Shown piece by piece: positions 8,907-17,711 of a stretch of DNA of 64,000 nucleotides. The notes under the pieces were generated by a model, which did no database searches, was not told the DNA's origin, and saw only the letters and a list, made by a program, of their open reading frames with translations. Made by a program: the position numbers and the translations under genes. The stretch's first letter is position 1, and each line of letters begins with the position of its first letter. Origin of the DNA: Liolophura sinensis (taxonomy: Eukaryota; Mollusca; Polyplacophora; Chitonida; Chitonidae); assembly GCF_032854445.1 (NCBI RefSeq), contig NW_027017955.1, forward strand, positions 682,001-746,000, read 5' to 3'.

Positions 8907-10925
8907 ATGAATGAATGATTATGGCTTAACGCCACATCGGCAATATTTCAGCCATACCGTGGCGAGAACAAGGTGAAAGCAAGAGACAATTAGGGTTTTC
9001 GATATGACAATATGAACACCAAAAGTAAAACAAAAAGTACAGACGTGATTAAAATCGAATAAAAGAAAAATAAGATTTAAAACTCGAAAACCAGGGTTAG
9101 AGTACATGTATAAATATATATAACTGTTTATCTATAGATATCCATGACAATTAAAATTTATATTTTATGATATAGGCCAATGGCCTTCAAACAATTTATG
9201 ACAACATCGCCAGCGATGCTGTCAAACAAATCATATATAGAGTGGACTGTGTAGAATCTCTGCCGAACATGGGCAAAGTCTACACAGTCAACCAGAATAT
9301 GTTTGATGCCATATTGAGCATCACATCCAACACACTCGGGAGCACTGCTCCCATCCAAGATGAAATTGTGTGTCAGATGAGAATGTCCAATACGGCATCT
9401 GGTTAAAACGACTTGGTCTCTACGAGACATATCAAATGTATATGAATTATAGCCAATGACCGGATGAATGGCATGCAGTTTATTATGGACCTGCAAGTTC
9501 CATTCACCCTGCCAAAGGCCACGAATATATTTAAGAATATTGGACTTCATGTCAGTATAAGGGATTTTTATCTTAGATATGGGTTTATTTAGGGCAGCTT
9601 TCGCCTCCCTGTCTGCGACTGTGTTTCCATGGATACCAATATGACTTGGTATCCAGCAGAATATAATATCTTTACCTCTTCTAATTAATTTCCTATGTAT
9701 AGCTAAAATTTGAAGGATCAAGGGATTTTTAAATTTATTGTTCTGTATTGCCAATAGGCAAGACAACGAGTCAGTGCATATCATTGCCCTCTGGGCACAC
9801 CCAGAAGAAACATATGATAAGGCCAGGAGTATACCTCTGGCCTCGGCAGAGAATATTGAAGAAGAGGATGGAAGACGAAAGGAAGAGACTCGCTGCTCCA
9901 TGACAGCCGCAGTCGCAACCCTGTCCCCATCCTTCAACCCGTCAGTATATATAAATTTATAATCCATATAATTAGCTTTAATTTCAGCAAAACCTTGCTG
10001 AATTATAAGAGAATTTATATTCGATTTATTATATTTACGTAGATCAAATATTAGTTTAGGTTGTGGGAGAAGCCATGGAGGAGACTCCGGAAAAGACACC
10101 GGAGCTATATCCTCCAGCTTGATGTTAGCTCCCACAGTATGGTCCCGTATACGAAGACCGAACGAAGGGATCTTGATAGGACATTTAGTATATTTGTCTA
10201 CATACAATGGATTGAAAACACAGTCGTAGGCAGGGTTTGTTGGATGTGGTTTAAGCTTTGTAGCATATTGAAGGCTAAGTTTTATACGTCGGTTATATAA
10301 AGAAGGCTCATTTGCCTCCACGTATAAACGTTCTACTGGTGAGGTTCTAAAAGCACCAAGGCTGAGCCTCAAACCTTGGTGATGAACAGGATCCAACATT
10401 TTAATGTACGAATTCCTAGCGGAACCGTAAATGATGGATCCATAGTCCAATTTAGACCTCACCAGAGAACGATATAAATTAAGTAAAACTGATCGGTCAG
10501 CACCCCAATCGGTGCTAGACACGACCTTAATTATATCGAGAGCCTTTGTACATTTAGCTTTAAGCATTTTTATATGAGGTGTAATTGATATTCGATTTTT
10601 TGTCAAAAATAAAACCCCTAAAAATTTATTTTCTCCAACAATTTTCACTGGTTTACCAAAAAAATTAAGTTCAGGGTCTAGAGGGAATTTCCGTTGATTA
10701 CAAAAATGCATACCGACGGTTTTAGATGCGGAAAATCTAAAACTATTGGCAACTGCCCATTTCTCGATCTTATTGAGACAAAGCTGCAGCTGCCGCTCGA
10801 TGTTATTCATATTTTAAGCACGGTAGCATATCAGGAAATCATCTACATATAAAAAAAACCTCTGTGCCAGATGTCAATGTTATAGCCAAACTAAACTATC
10901 AGGCAAAAGAAAGGTGTCACCGTAT
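8901..10925 (-). mobile_element. B-rev: reverse-strand LINE-B 3' half
   Basis: From left: AATG-repeat tail, 3'-terminal hairpin, 3' UTR, then ORF2 from its C terminus back into the RT palm, fading near 10925 where A/T-runs begin. About 2.0 kb, 5'-truncated. Its tail joins directly to B1 ORF2 at AGAATG. Confidence 0.85.
9158..10920 (-). pseudogene. LINE-B ORF2: RT C-terminal half, RNase H, Cys/His end
   Basis: The main open piece is 550 aa (9158-10810). Just upstream in the same frame lies the RT active site YVDD (10838-10849), cut off by one TAA at 10814-10816. Further remnants (SLAITLTSGTE region) reach about 10920 after more breaks. RNase H residues: IYTDGLKDGD, AEARGILLAL, ICTDSLSCLLAI and FCWIPSHIGIHGNTVADREA. 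The C terminus has RCRIGHSHLTH and ECVGCDAQYGIKHILVDC. Family sister to LINE-A (compare VVSSxxWGxD, RSKLDY, GAFRTSPVE). Identical in unit 2. Confidence 0.88.
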
Positions 10926-11169
10926 TTTTTTTCATAAAAAAAAGTAAAAGCGCGGTTCCGGGTTTGACTCTAAGCAGGACTTAGTGTATGAATGCATAGT
11001 TTCCTCTACCAGAACGCATCGTCACCAACGCAGCAACTGGAATTGTGAAATTGCGACCACATGCAAAACGTCCTTTTGAGGCATGGCTCGTGATGCACGT
11101 GCGGTAATGTTGCATAAATACTCTTGCTCGAAAGAGAAGACATTCAGTGACCGAAAAAACACCAACAGT
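10926..11169. other. Spacer upstream of Tc1 fragment
   Basis: 244 bp with T- and A-runs at the left, the probable junction of the LINE-B truncation, then sequence leading into the transposase start. It may be the 5' region of the Tc1-like element; no terminal inverted repeat could be recognised. Confidence 0.4.
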
Positions 11170-11454
11170 ATGCCAAGACTTACGCAAGCGCAACGAGACC
11201 AGGCCATCGGTATGTCCACCATGGCAGTCTCGCAACGTCACATTGCAAGAACGTTCAACTGCAGCCAAACCACCATCAGGAGGTTGTTGATACGCTATCA
11301 GCAGACAGGCCAGACCCAAGACAGACCAAGATCGGGAAGACCGAGGCTGAAGATCGCTACATCCGGCAGATCCACCTCCGAAACGTCAACAGCGGCGACG
11401 GCACTAGGCCATGTCATCAGCCCCAGAACAACACTGTGTCGTCTTCGTTCAACT
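11170..11454 (+). pseudogene. Tc1-like transposase, N-terminal DNA-binding fragment
   Basis: Starts MPRLTQAQRDQAIGM, with helix-turn-helix sequence SQRHIARTFNCSQTTIRRLL followed by RPRSGRPR, the GRPR-type linker between the two HTH modules of Tc1/mariner transposases. The frame shifts near 11345; the next frame continues with EDRYIRQIHLRN-like sequence to 11454. The catalytic DDE domain is absent because a LINE-B 5' UTR begins at 11455. Same in all units. Confidence 0.78.
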
Positions 11455-12239
11455 CCCCCGTGGGGTTTCCGGGGTGATAAAAATAGGACGTCAGTCCTCT
11501 AGGCAAGCTTGTCGTAAAAGTCGACTAACCTAGAGCTCTCCTGTGTGAGCCCGGTGAATATAATAGGCTCACATCTTCCCGGTTGTGTGAGAGGCAACTG
11601 GGGAGCGACCTGTTTGCCTTGGGTTGCGACCCGTGATCAACGAGGACGGGATCCTGGTGGCTGAGGGCGTGTTGGTCTTGCGAGATCCTCACGCCCAACA
11701 CGTCACTTTGGGCCTTACTTGGGGAGAGACGGGAGGTCGGATGGGCCCGATCCGATCAATCGGCTTGGTCACGCCTTTCCTCTGCGTGGCCCCAAAATTT
11801 CTCCATAACACCACTCAGTAAAGAATAAATGTTATTTCTGAAATTTTGTTTGCGGTACTACGTTTTCAGGCGGTGGCTCATGGACCAATCGAGTAGTATG
11901 TGTCTGATGTGTGACCTTATTAGCCTAATGGGGTTTGCTTATGGACGTGGAGTCCTTGGTGCGTTTCCTGGTGGGTAACCCCAGGTTCAGGCATCGCCCT
12001 TGTTGGCACTCCGTGGGTGGGGTGGGGAACACGTGGGGTGAATTCGTATTATATATTGATTATGTCTATCCTAACCCTTCCAAACCAAATGTATCTAACA
12101 AATAAAATAACCAGGTCTTCCTCTCATCCGACTTCGTCGAATGCTGACAAAAAGAGGGAGTTAGAGGTTTTGTCAGGCTGCCTTGATAATGCGCAGGATA
12201 CATGGCCGCCTTTCATCGTTCTCTCAACAAGGAGTGAAC
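11455..12239 (+). mobile_element. B2 head: second LINE-B 5' UTR plus ORF1 start
   Basis: 5' UTR 11455-12061 begins CCCCCGTGGGG. HP1 is AGGAC-GTCA-GTCCT (11485-11498), a compensated version of the B1 hairpin. ORF1 follows from 12062 for about 59 codons (MSILTL, TRSSSHPTSS, ADKKRELEVLSG, VLSTRSEQ) and stops at GAACAG, where an inverted LINE-B tail begins. Diverged from B1, so a separate element. Confidence 0.82.
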
Positions 12240-12250
12240 AGAATGAATGA
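12062..12250 (+). pseudogene. LINE-B2 ORF1 N-terminal fragment
   Basis: About 59 codons aligned with the B1 ORF1 start (residues 1-60), ending in a stop inside the inverted tail. Shows which ATG the family uses. Confidence 0.75.
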
Positions 12251-12432
12251 ATGATTATGGCTTAACGCCACATCGGCAATATTTCAGCCATATCGTGGCG
12301 AGAACAAGGTCAAAAAGTGAGATGGTTAAGGTTTTCGATATAATAATATGAACACCAAAAGTAAAACAAAAAGTACAGACATGTTTAAAATAGTATGAAA
12401 GAAAAATAAGAGTTAAAACTCGAAAACCAGGG
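12240..12432 (-). mobile_element. Inverted LINE-B 3' UTR piece
   Basis: 193 bp: AATG tail at the left, hairpin, 3' UTR, ending at AACTCGAAAACCAGGGG, where forward LINE-B ORF2 starts. It is an inverted repeat of 13146-13339, so tails sit at both outer ends of the 12240-13339 block. Confidence 0.8.
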
Positions 12433-13339
12433 GTTGTGCCCAGAGGGCAATGATATGCACTGACTCGTTGTCTTGCTTATTGGCAATACAGAACAATAAA
12501 TTTAAAAATCCCTTGATCCTTCAAATTTTAGCTATACAGGAATTAATTAGGAAGCTAATTAGAAGAGGTAAAGATATTATATTCTGCTGGATACCAAGTC
12601 ATATTGGTATCCATGGAAACACAGTCGCAGACAGGGAGGCGAAAGCTGCCCTAAATAAACCCATATCTAAGATAAAAATCCCTTATACTGACATGAAGTC
12701 CAATATTCTTAAATATATTCGTGGCCTTTGGCAGGGTGAATGGAACTTGCAGGTCCATAATAAACTGCATGTTATTCATCCGGTCATTGGCTATAATTCA
12801 TATACACTTGATATGTCTCGTAGAGACCAAGTCGTTTTAACCAGATGCCATATTGGGCATTCTCGTCTAACGCACAATTTCATACTAGATGGGAGCAGTG
12901 CTCCCGAGTGTGTTGGATGTGATGCTCAATATGGCATCAAACATATCTTGGTTGACTGTGTCGACTTTGCCCATGTTGGGCAAAGATTCTACACAGTCAA
13001 CTCTATATATGATTTATTTGACAGCATCGCTGGCGATGTTGTCATAAATTATTTGAAGGCCCTTGGCCTATATCATAAAATATAAAATTTAATTGTCACA
13101 AATATCTATAGATAAACAGTTATATACATATAGATTGATTTACACATATACTATAACCCTGGTTTTCGAGTTTTAACTCTTATTTTTCTTTTATACGATT
13201 TTTAACAGGTCTACTTTTTGTTTTACTTTTGATGTTTATATTATCATATCGAAAACCTTAACCGTCTCGCGTTTTCACCTTGTTCTCGCCACGATATGGC
13301 TGAAATATTGCCAATGTGGGGTTACGCCATATTCATTCT
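12433..13339 (+). mobile_element. B2 tail: forward LINE-B 3' half
   Basis: RNase H part, C terminus, 3' UTR and a short ATTC tail. It is close to B-rev (8901-9798) in the opposite orientation, forming about 0.9-kb inverted arms with 2.6 kb between. One outer-stem pair of the 3' hairpin is lost (GTGGGG). Confidence 0.83.
12450..13085 (+). pseudogene. LINE-B ORF2 C-terminal fragment (RNase H end and Cys/His module)
   Basis: 211 aa from MICTDSLSCLLAI, which is mid RNase H (third acidic residue), through FCWIPSHIGIHGNTVADREA to CVGCDAQYGIKHILVDC and the natural stop GLYHKI. The first RNase H motif (TDG) and everything upstream are missing. Cys at the CHIGHSRLTH site is kept. Identical in the four units. 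Confidence 0.85.
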
Positions 13340-13726
13340 AGGTCAGTCGCCTTTCACGACAAGATTATCTGCAGAGTCTATCGGAGCTGGGGCTTAACAT
13401 ATTTCCACTACACACTGCAAGTAGCTTGGGCCGTGGAAGGCCTAGTCGTGGAAGCAAATGAAAACTGCGGGCCTGTATTCCAACAAATCCGACCAGGGTG
13501 TGGGGACCACCAGGTCCTGAGGAAGGATCTACTTTCCCTATCCCCCTGCGTGCGGTCCAAATAAATGCATTTATTGCGTCAGGTAGAAACCTCAATCCAC
13601 CAAATCCAGGTCTAACCTGACGCGTTTGACCATAGCAATGGAGATGAACCACGCGAGGTGCATACGGCACGCTCTTTCGTGACCCACCACTTCTGCTAGG
13701 TCACGTGACCACAAGTTACTGCCCCT
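13340..13726. other. Unassigned 387-bp segment
   Basis: Not LINE-A, LINE-B, Tc1 or SINE by eye. Moderately GC-rich. Two overlapping short frames (82 and 101 aa) show no motif. It holds a 12-bp palindrome with an E-box. It could be a relic of the pre-insertion host locus or a piece of another element. Confidence 0.4.
13699..13710. promoter_or_regulatory. Perfect palindrome with CACGTG E-box
   Basis: GGTCACGTGACC is a perfect 12-bp inverted repeat centred on CACGTG, the core bound by USF/Myc/TFEB-type bHLH factors. Present in every unit (also about 29673, 45650 and 61625). Function is only a possibility. Confidence 0.35.
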
Positions 13727-14296
13727 CCCCCCGTGGGATCTCCGGGGTCATAAGAGTAGGACCCCAGTTCTCTAGGCAAGACTGTCGTACGAGGCGACTA
13801 GCTTAGAGTGTGGTTCTGGTGAATAGAATAATTTCACAGCCTCCCTGGGCTTGTCGTACAAAGTGAATAAAAGGGTCAACCTGTTTGCCGTGGGTTGCGA
13901 CCCGTGATTGGGGAGGACGGGATTCTGGTGCCTGAGGGCGGGTTGGCCTTGCGAGATCCTCACGTATAACAGTCTACTTCGGTCCTTACTTCTGCAAAGA
14001 CGGCCGGTCGGAGGGCCCGTTCCGAGGTCACGCCAGTCCGGATGTCCGGGCATCAACCTTCATATATCTCGATTTCGTATAAATTGACTACTTTCCGTGT
14101 TGGACGTTTTTAGTGAGATGTTGGGATGTCTGGACGGTGGTTGCGGGGTCAATCGACTTGGCCGTTTATAGTTTATTAGCCTGGCGGAGTATGAGCGAAG
14201 AATCCACCTTACCGAGGATGGCGTAGAACTCTCTGCTGCTTACCCGCAGGAGGCGTTCCATCGTATATGTAATGGCACTCCGTTGCTGGTTAAGGT
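13727..14296 (+). mobile_element. B3 head: diverged LINE-B-like 5' UTR
   Basis: Starts CCCCCCGTGGG and follows the B1 UTR order of blocks (GTTGCGACCCGTGA, GCGAGATCCTCACG, CGGTGG, TGGCACTCCGT) with many changes. HP1 is AGGAC-CCCA-GTTCT (13758-13771). HP2 is CTAGG/CTTAG enclosing GTCG/CGAC with a 7-nt loop (13784-13798). The ORF1 start is lost: reverse-strand LINE-B 3' UTR begins at about 14297. Confidence 0.75.
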
Positions 14297-14726
14297 GGTT
14301 AAGGTTTTCGAAATGATGGCGAGAACATGAAAAATAAAACAAAAAGTACAGACATGTTTAAAATCAGATAAGAAAAAACCAAACAAGTTAAAACTCCAAA
14401 ACCAGTATATTTAAAAAGTACTATATCTGGAAAGCTATATGTATGTACCATTTTATCCATAAATATTAACACATAAACAAATTTATATTTTATGATATAG
14501 GCCAATGGTCTTCAAATATTTTATGACAACATCGCCAGCGATCATATATAGAGTTGACTGTATAGAATCTTTGCCGAACATGAGCAAAGTCAACCAGGGT
14601 ATGTTTGATGCCGTATTCTGCATCACATCCAATATACTCGGGAGCACTGCTCCCATCTAGGATGAAATTGTGTGTCAGATGAGAATGCCCAATACGACAC
14701 CTCGTTAAAACTACTTGGTCTCTGCG

Positions 14727-14734
14727 AGACATTT
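14727..14734. repeat. Target-site duplication of SINE, left copy
   Basis: AGACATTT, repeated at 14882-14889. Removing one copy plus the SINE restores alignment with B-rev around the RRDQVV codons. Confidence 0.7.
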
Positions 14735-14881
14735 GACGGTCTGCCAGTAACCTGCGGATGGTCGTGGGTTTCCCCCGTGCTGTGAGCGGTTTCCACCCAC
14801 CATAATGCTGGCCGCCGTCGTACAAGTGAAATATTCTTGAGTACGGCGTAAAACAACAATCAAATCAAAAAAAAAAAAAAC
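14735..14881 (+). mobile_element. SINE-like element, 5'-truncated, with A14 tail
   Basis: 147 bp. Contains GGTCGTGGGTTTCCCCC and CACCATAATGCTGGCCGCC, familiar from abundant mollusc SINEs (from memory). The 3' end has outer stem CGCCGT/ACGGCG (14813-14818 with 14843-14848), inner stem AAG/CTT and loop TGAAATATT, the same shape as the LINE-A and LINE-B ends, then A14. Flanked by an 8-bp duplication AGACATTT (14727-14734 and 14882-14889), which shows it inserted into B3-rev. No tRNA-like head or A/B boxes were seen. Confidence 0.75.
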
Positions 14882-15400
14882 AGACATTTTACAATTATAG
14901 GCATTGTAGCCAATGACAGGGTGAATAGCATGCAGTTTATTGTGGATCTGCAAGACCCACCCGCCCTGCCAAAGGCGACAAATACATTTAAGAATATTAG
15001 ACTTTGTCAGTATACGGTGTTTTAACCAGAGATACAGGTTTATACTGGGCAGCTTTCGCTTCCCTGTCCACGACTGTGTTTCTATGGATACCAGTGCGAC
15101 TTGGTATCCAACAGAATATAATATCTTTACCTTTTTTAAATTAGTTTTCTATGTTTGCCTATTATCTTAAGTATCAATGGATTTTTAAATCATTATTCTG
15201 AATTGCCAAAAGGCAGGACTGGGAGTCGCTGCATATCACTGCCCTCTGGGCATGCCCCGAGGAAACATATGATAAGGCCAGGAGTATAGCCCTGGCCTCT
15301 GCAGAAAAGGTAGAAAATGAAGGTGGCAGACGAAGAGAAGTGACCCGCTGATCTAAGACAGCCGCAACCGCAACCCTGTCCCCATCCTTTGACCCGTCAG

Positions 15401-15418
15401 TATATATATATATATATA
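15401..15418. repeat. (TA)9 microsatellite in B3-rev
   Basis: Grown within the RNase H TDG codon region of the dead element. It is (TA)10 in unit 2 (31375-31394) and (TA)9 in units 3 and 4, so it marks slippage after array formation. Confidence 0.85.
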
Positions 15419-16380
15419 TTTATAGTCTATATAATCAGCCTTCATGTTAGCAAAACTTTGCTCAATAATAAGAGGATTTGTACTTGATTTATTATATTTA
15501 CGTAGATCAAATATTAGTTCAGGGTGTGGAAGAAGCCAGGGAGGAGACTCCGGAAAAGACACTGGAGCTATATCCTCTTGCTCCATGTTAGCTCTCACAA
15601 TATGGTCCCGTATACGCAGATCAAACGGAGGGATCTTGTCAGGACATTTATTAAATTTATCTACATATGATGGATTAAAAACACAGCTTAAAGCTCATCC
15701 AACAAACCCTGCCTACGAGTTAGTAGCATATTGAAGGCTAAGTTTTATACGTCGGTTATATAAAGAAGGCTCATTTTCCTCCACTTATAAACTCTCCACA
15801 CGGGGATGTTCTAAAAGCACCAAGGCTGAACCTCAAACCTTGGTGATGAACAGGATCCAACATTTTAATATACGACTTCCTAGCGGAACCGTAAAAGATG
15901 GATCCATAGTCCAATTTAGACCTCACCAGAGAGCGATATAAGTTAGGTAAAACTGATCGGTCAGCACCCCAATCGATGCTTGACACGACCATAATTATAT
16001 CGAGAGCCTTTGTACATTTAGCTTGAAACATTTTCATATGAGGTATAAAAGATAGCTTGCTATCAAATATTAGACGTAAAAATCTTCTTTGTCCAACAAT
16101 TTTAACCTGTTTTACGTGGTCATTGTGGAGATTCTGTATTATCCGTATTGTGAAGCTTTGGGACTAGGCATGTTCACACTATGGGAACAGCTACAGTATA
16201 TAGCACATAGAACCCGAGCAATAGCCAGTACATATACACCGAAGCGTGAGTCCGGGGGTCAGTATAACCCGGTCAAACCAGTTTCTCGGCGACAAGTCCG
16301 CCTGCATGCGCACGGACTTTTAGTGTTCAACCACTGTGCCAGGTGCCTCTAAACAACACTTCTGTCACTCTTCTGAAATA

Positions 16381-17193
16381 ATGGATCAGTTACAGATTAT
16401 CATGGACAGGCTTGGTAAGTTAGATTCTATGGTGACAAGTGAAACACTGGAAAAAAAACTACAAAACACTGAAGCAAAAATAGTTACAAAGTTGACAAAC
16501 CTAATTGAGCAGCAGGAAGCCAGAATCTTTACTTTAGAAAAAGAAAATGATACCCTTCGGGCAGACATGCATGAATTAAGATTACAACACGAACAAGATC
16601 AAGAAGAACTGGCCAGGGTAAACAGAGATATGCGAAACTTAGAAGACAGGCAGAACGATTTGGAACAATACTCCCCTAAACAAAGTATACGGATTTACGG
16701 TGTAGATGGGGATACAGCCACAGAAACAACTGACGAATGTTCCGAGAAAGTCGTTGACATCTTAACATCCAAACTAAAGCTGTCACTGACGTCTAGCGAC
16801 ATAAGTATAGCGCAGAGATTGAGACCGAAAAGACCTGACTTAAACACAGAACCAAGGGGTGTAATAGTAAAGTTCATATCACGACGACTTAAAGTTGAAG
16901 CGATAAAAAACAGAAGAGCCTTGAAAGGAGCAAACATTGTGATTAAGGAAGACCTAACGCAGAAAAAGCAGGCTATTTTAAAAGCAGCATCTGCACACCC
17001 CATGATTCAATCCGCCTGGTCAAGAGATGGCAAAATCTTCACCAAAGACTTCAACGAGGACGTAAGACAAGTGAAATCTACTGACTGCATAGACACTCTC
17101 ATCAGTCTATCATCCCATACACCCAGAGTTCAAAGACCACGTGACCAAAGAAGTGGGAGGCCAATAACCAACTCACCAGCCCCTATCAGCTAG
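16381..17193 (+). CDS. Orphan LINE ORF1p-like protein, unit 2
   Basis: Same 270-aa protein as at 406-1218, with no amino-acid difference. Intact ATG at 16381; coiled coil then RRM-like domain. No ORF2 partner. Confidence 0.7.
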   Translation: MDQLQIIMDRLGKLDSMVTSETLEKKLQNTEAKIVTKLTNLIEQQEARIFTLEKENDTLRADMHELRLQHEQDQEELARVNRDMRNLEDRQNDLEQYSPKQSIRIYGVDGDTATETTDECSEKVVDILTSKLKLSLTSSDISIAQRLRPKRPDLNTEPRGVIVKFISRRLKVEAIKNRRALKGANIVIKEDLTQKKQAILKAASAHPMIQSAWSRDGKIFTKDFNEDVRQVKSTDCIDTLISLSSHTPRVQRPRDQRSGRPITNSPAPIS

Positions 17194-17711
17194 ATAACGA
17201 TGGCTGCAATGTGAAGGATATATGCTATCTGATAACTCAGTTTGCTCTCGTAAAGAAAAAATCATCTTAGAATTAATAGAGCATTTTAAGTTAACGAAGT
17301 ACACAGCTTTAATGTGTCGAAAAAGAAATAGTATGCTCTTCTGCACAATAATATCAGAGATAAATATGATGGGTGCGATCGGCCATAAGATCTGTCAAAA
17401 CCTATCAGCTTTCCCAATATGTATTTTATTCGCCAGAATCCACCTTGCCTTTTATATTCCATTCTTGTGTATGATCTTCTATACTCATAAGCTATACCCA
17501 AATCACAACAGATCACTATATTTAGGAATTATTCCATGTCAGCTACAATATGTGAGTGAGTGAGTGAAAGTTTTAACGTCGCTTTCAACAACATTTCAGT
17601 TTTATCGCGACAATAAAACGTCAAGTAGTCGATCTACTACGGATAATTCATTTACTATTCGGTCAAAAAAGGACACCAGAAGTCGCATAACAAACAGACG
17701 GTAGTTTAAAA

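Larger units (their letters stand above)
1..15975. repeat. Macrosatellite unit, copy 1
   Basis: First of four head-to-tail units. Base 1 (ATGCTTGACACGACC) recurs at 15976, 31952, 47927 and 63902. This is the most divergent copy. It lacks an 8-bp stretch present in the others near 1725 and keeps 13 bp near 6800 that the others lack. It has one fewer ATTC in the B0 tail and about 30 SNPs against unit 2, nearly all between 1.6 and 9.0 kb. The unit start is only the window start; the true repeat boundary is unknown, and position 1 lies inside a decayed LINE-B copy. Confidence 0.97.
14297..16115 (-). pseudogene. B3-rev: decayed reverse-strand LINE-B 3' half
   Basis: Lacks the tetranucleotide tail and terminal hairpin; begins inside the 3' UTR. 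Leftmost coding remnants: RRDQVVLTRCRIGHSHLTH and APEYIGCDAEYGIKHTLVD. Further on: EDIAPVSFPESPPWLLPHPELIFDLRKYNKS (15353-15598) and an RT connection piece with SSIDWGADRSVLPNLYRSLVRSKLDYG (15771-16037). Many stops and shifts, one SINE insertion, and a TA repeat grown inside the RNase H TDG region. Crosses the unit boundary. Older than B-rev by its decay. Confidence 0.8.

Noticed and set aside
12240-13339. Standard twin-priming inversion
   Set aside because: Both the inverted and the forward part contain the LINE 3' end, whereas twin priming inverts the 5' part.
15406-15598. Possible membrane segment in the IYIYIY run of a B3-rev frame
   Set aside because: It is the translation of a TA microsatellite in a dead RNase H gene.
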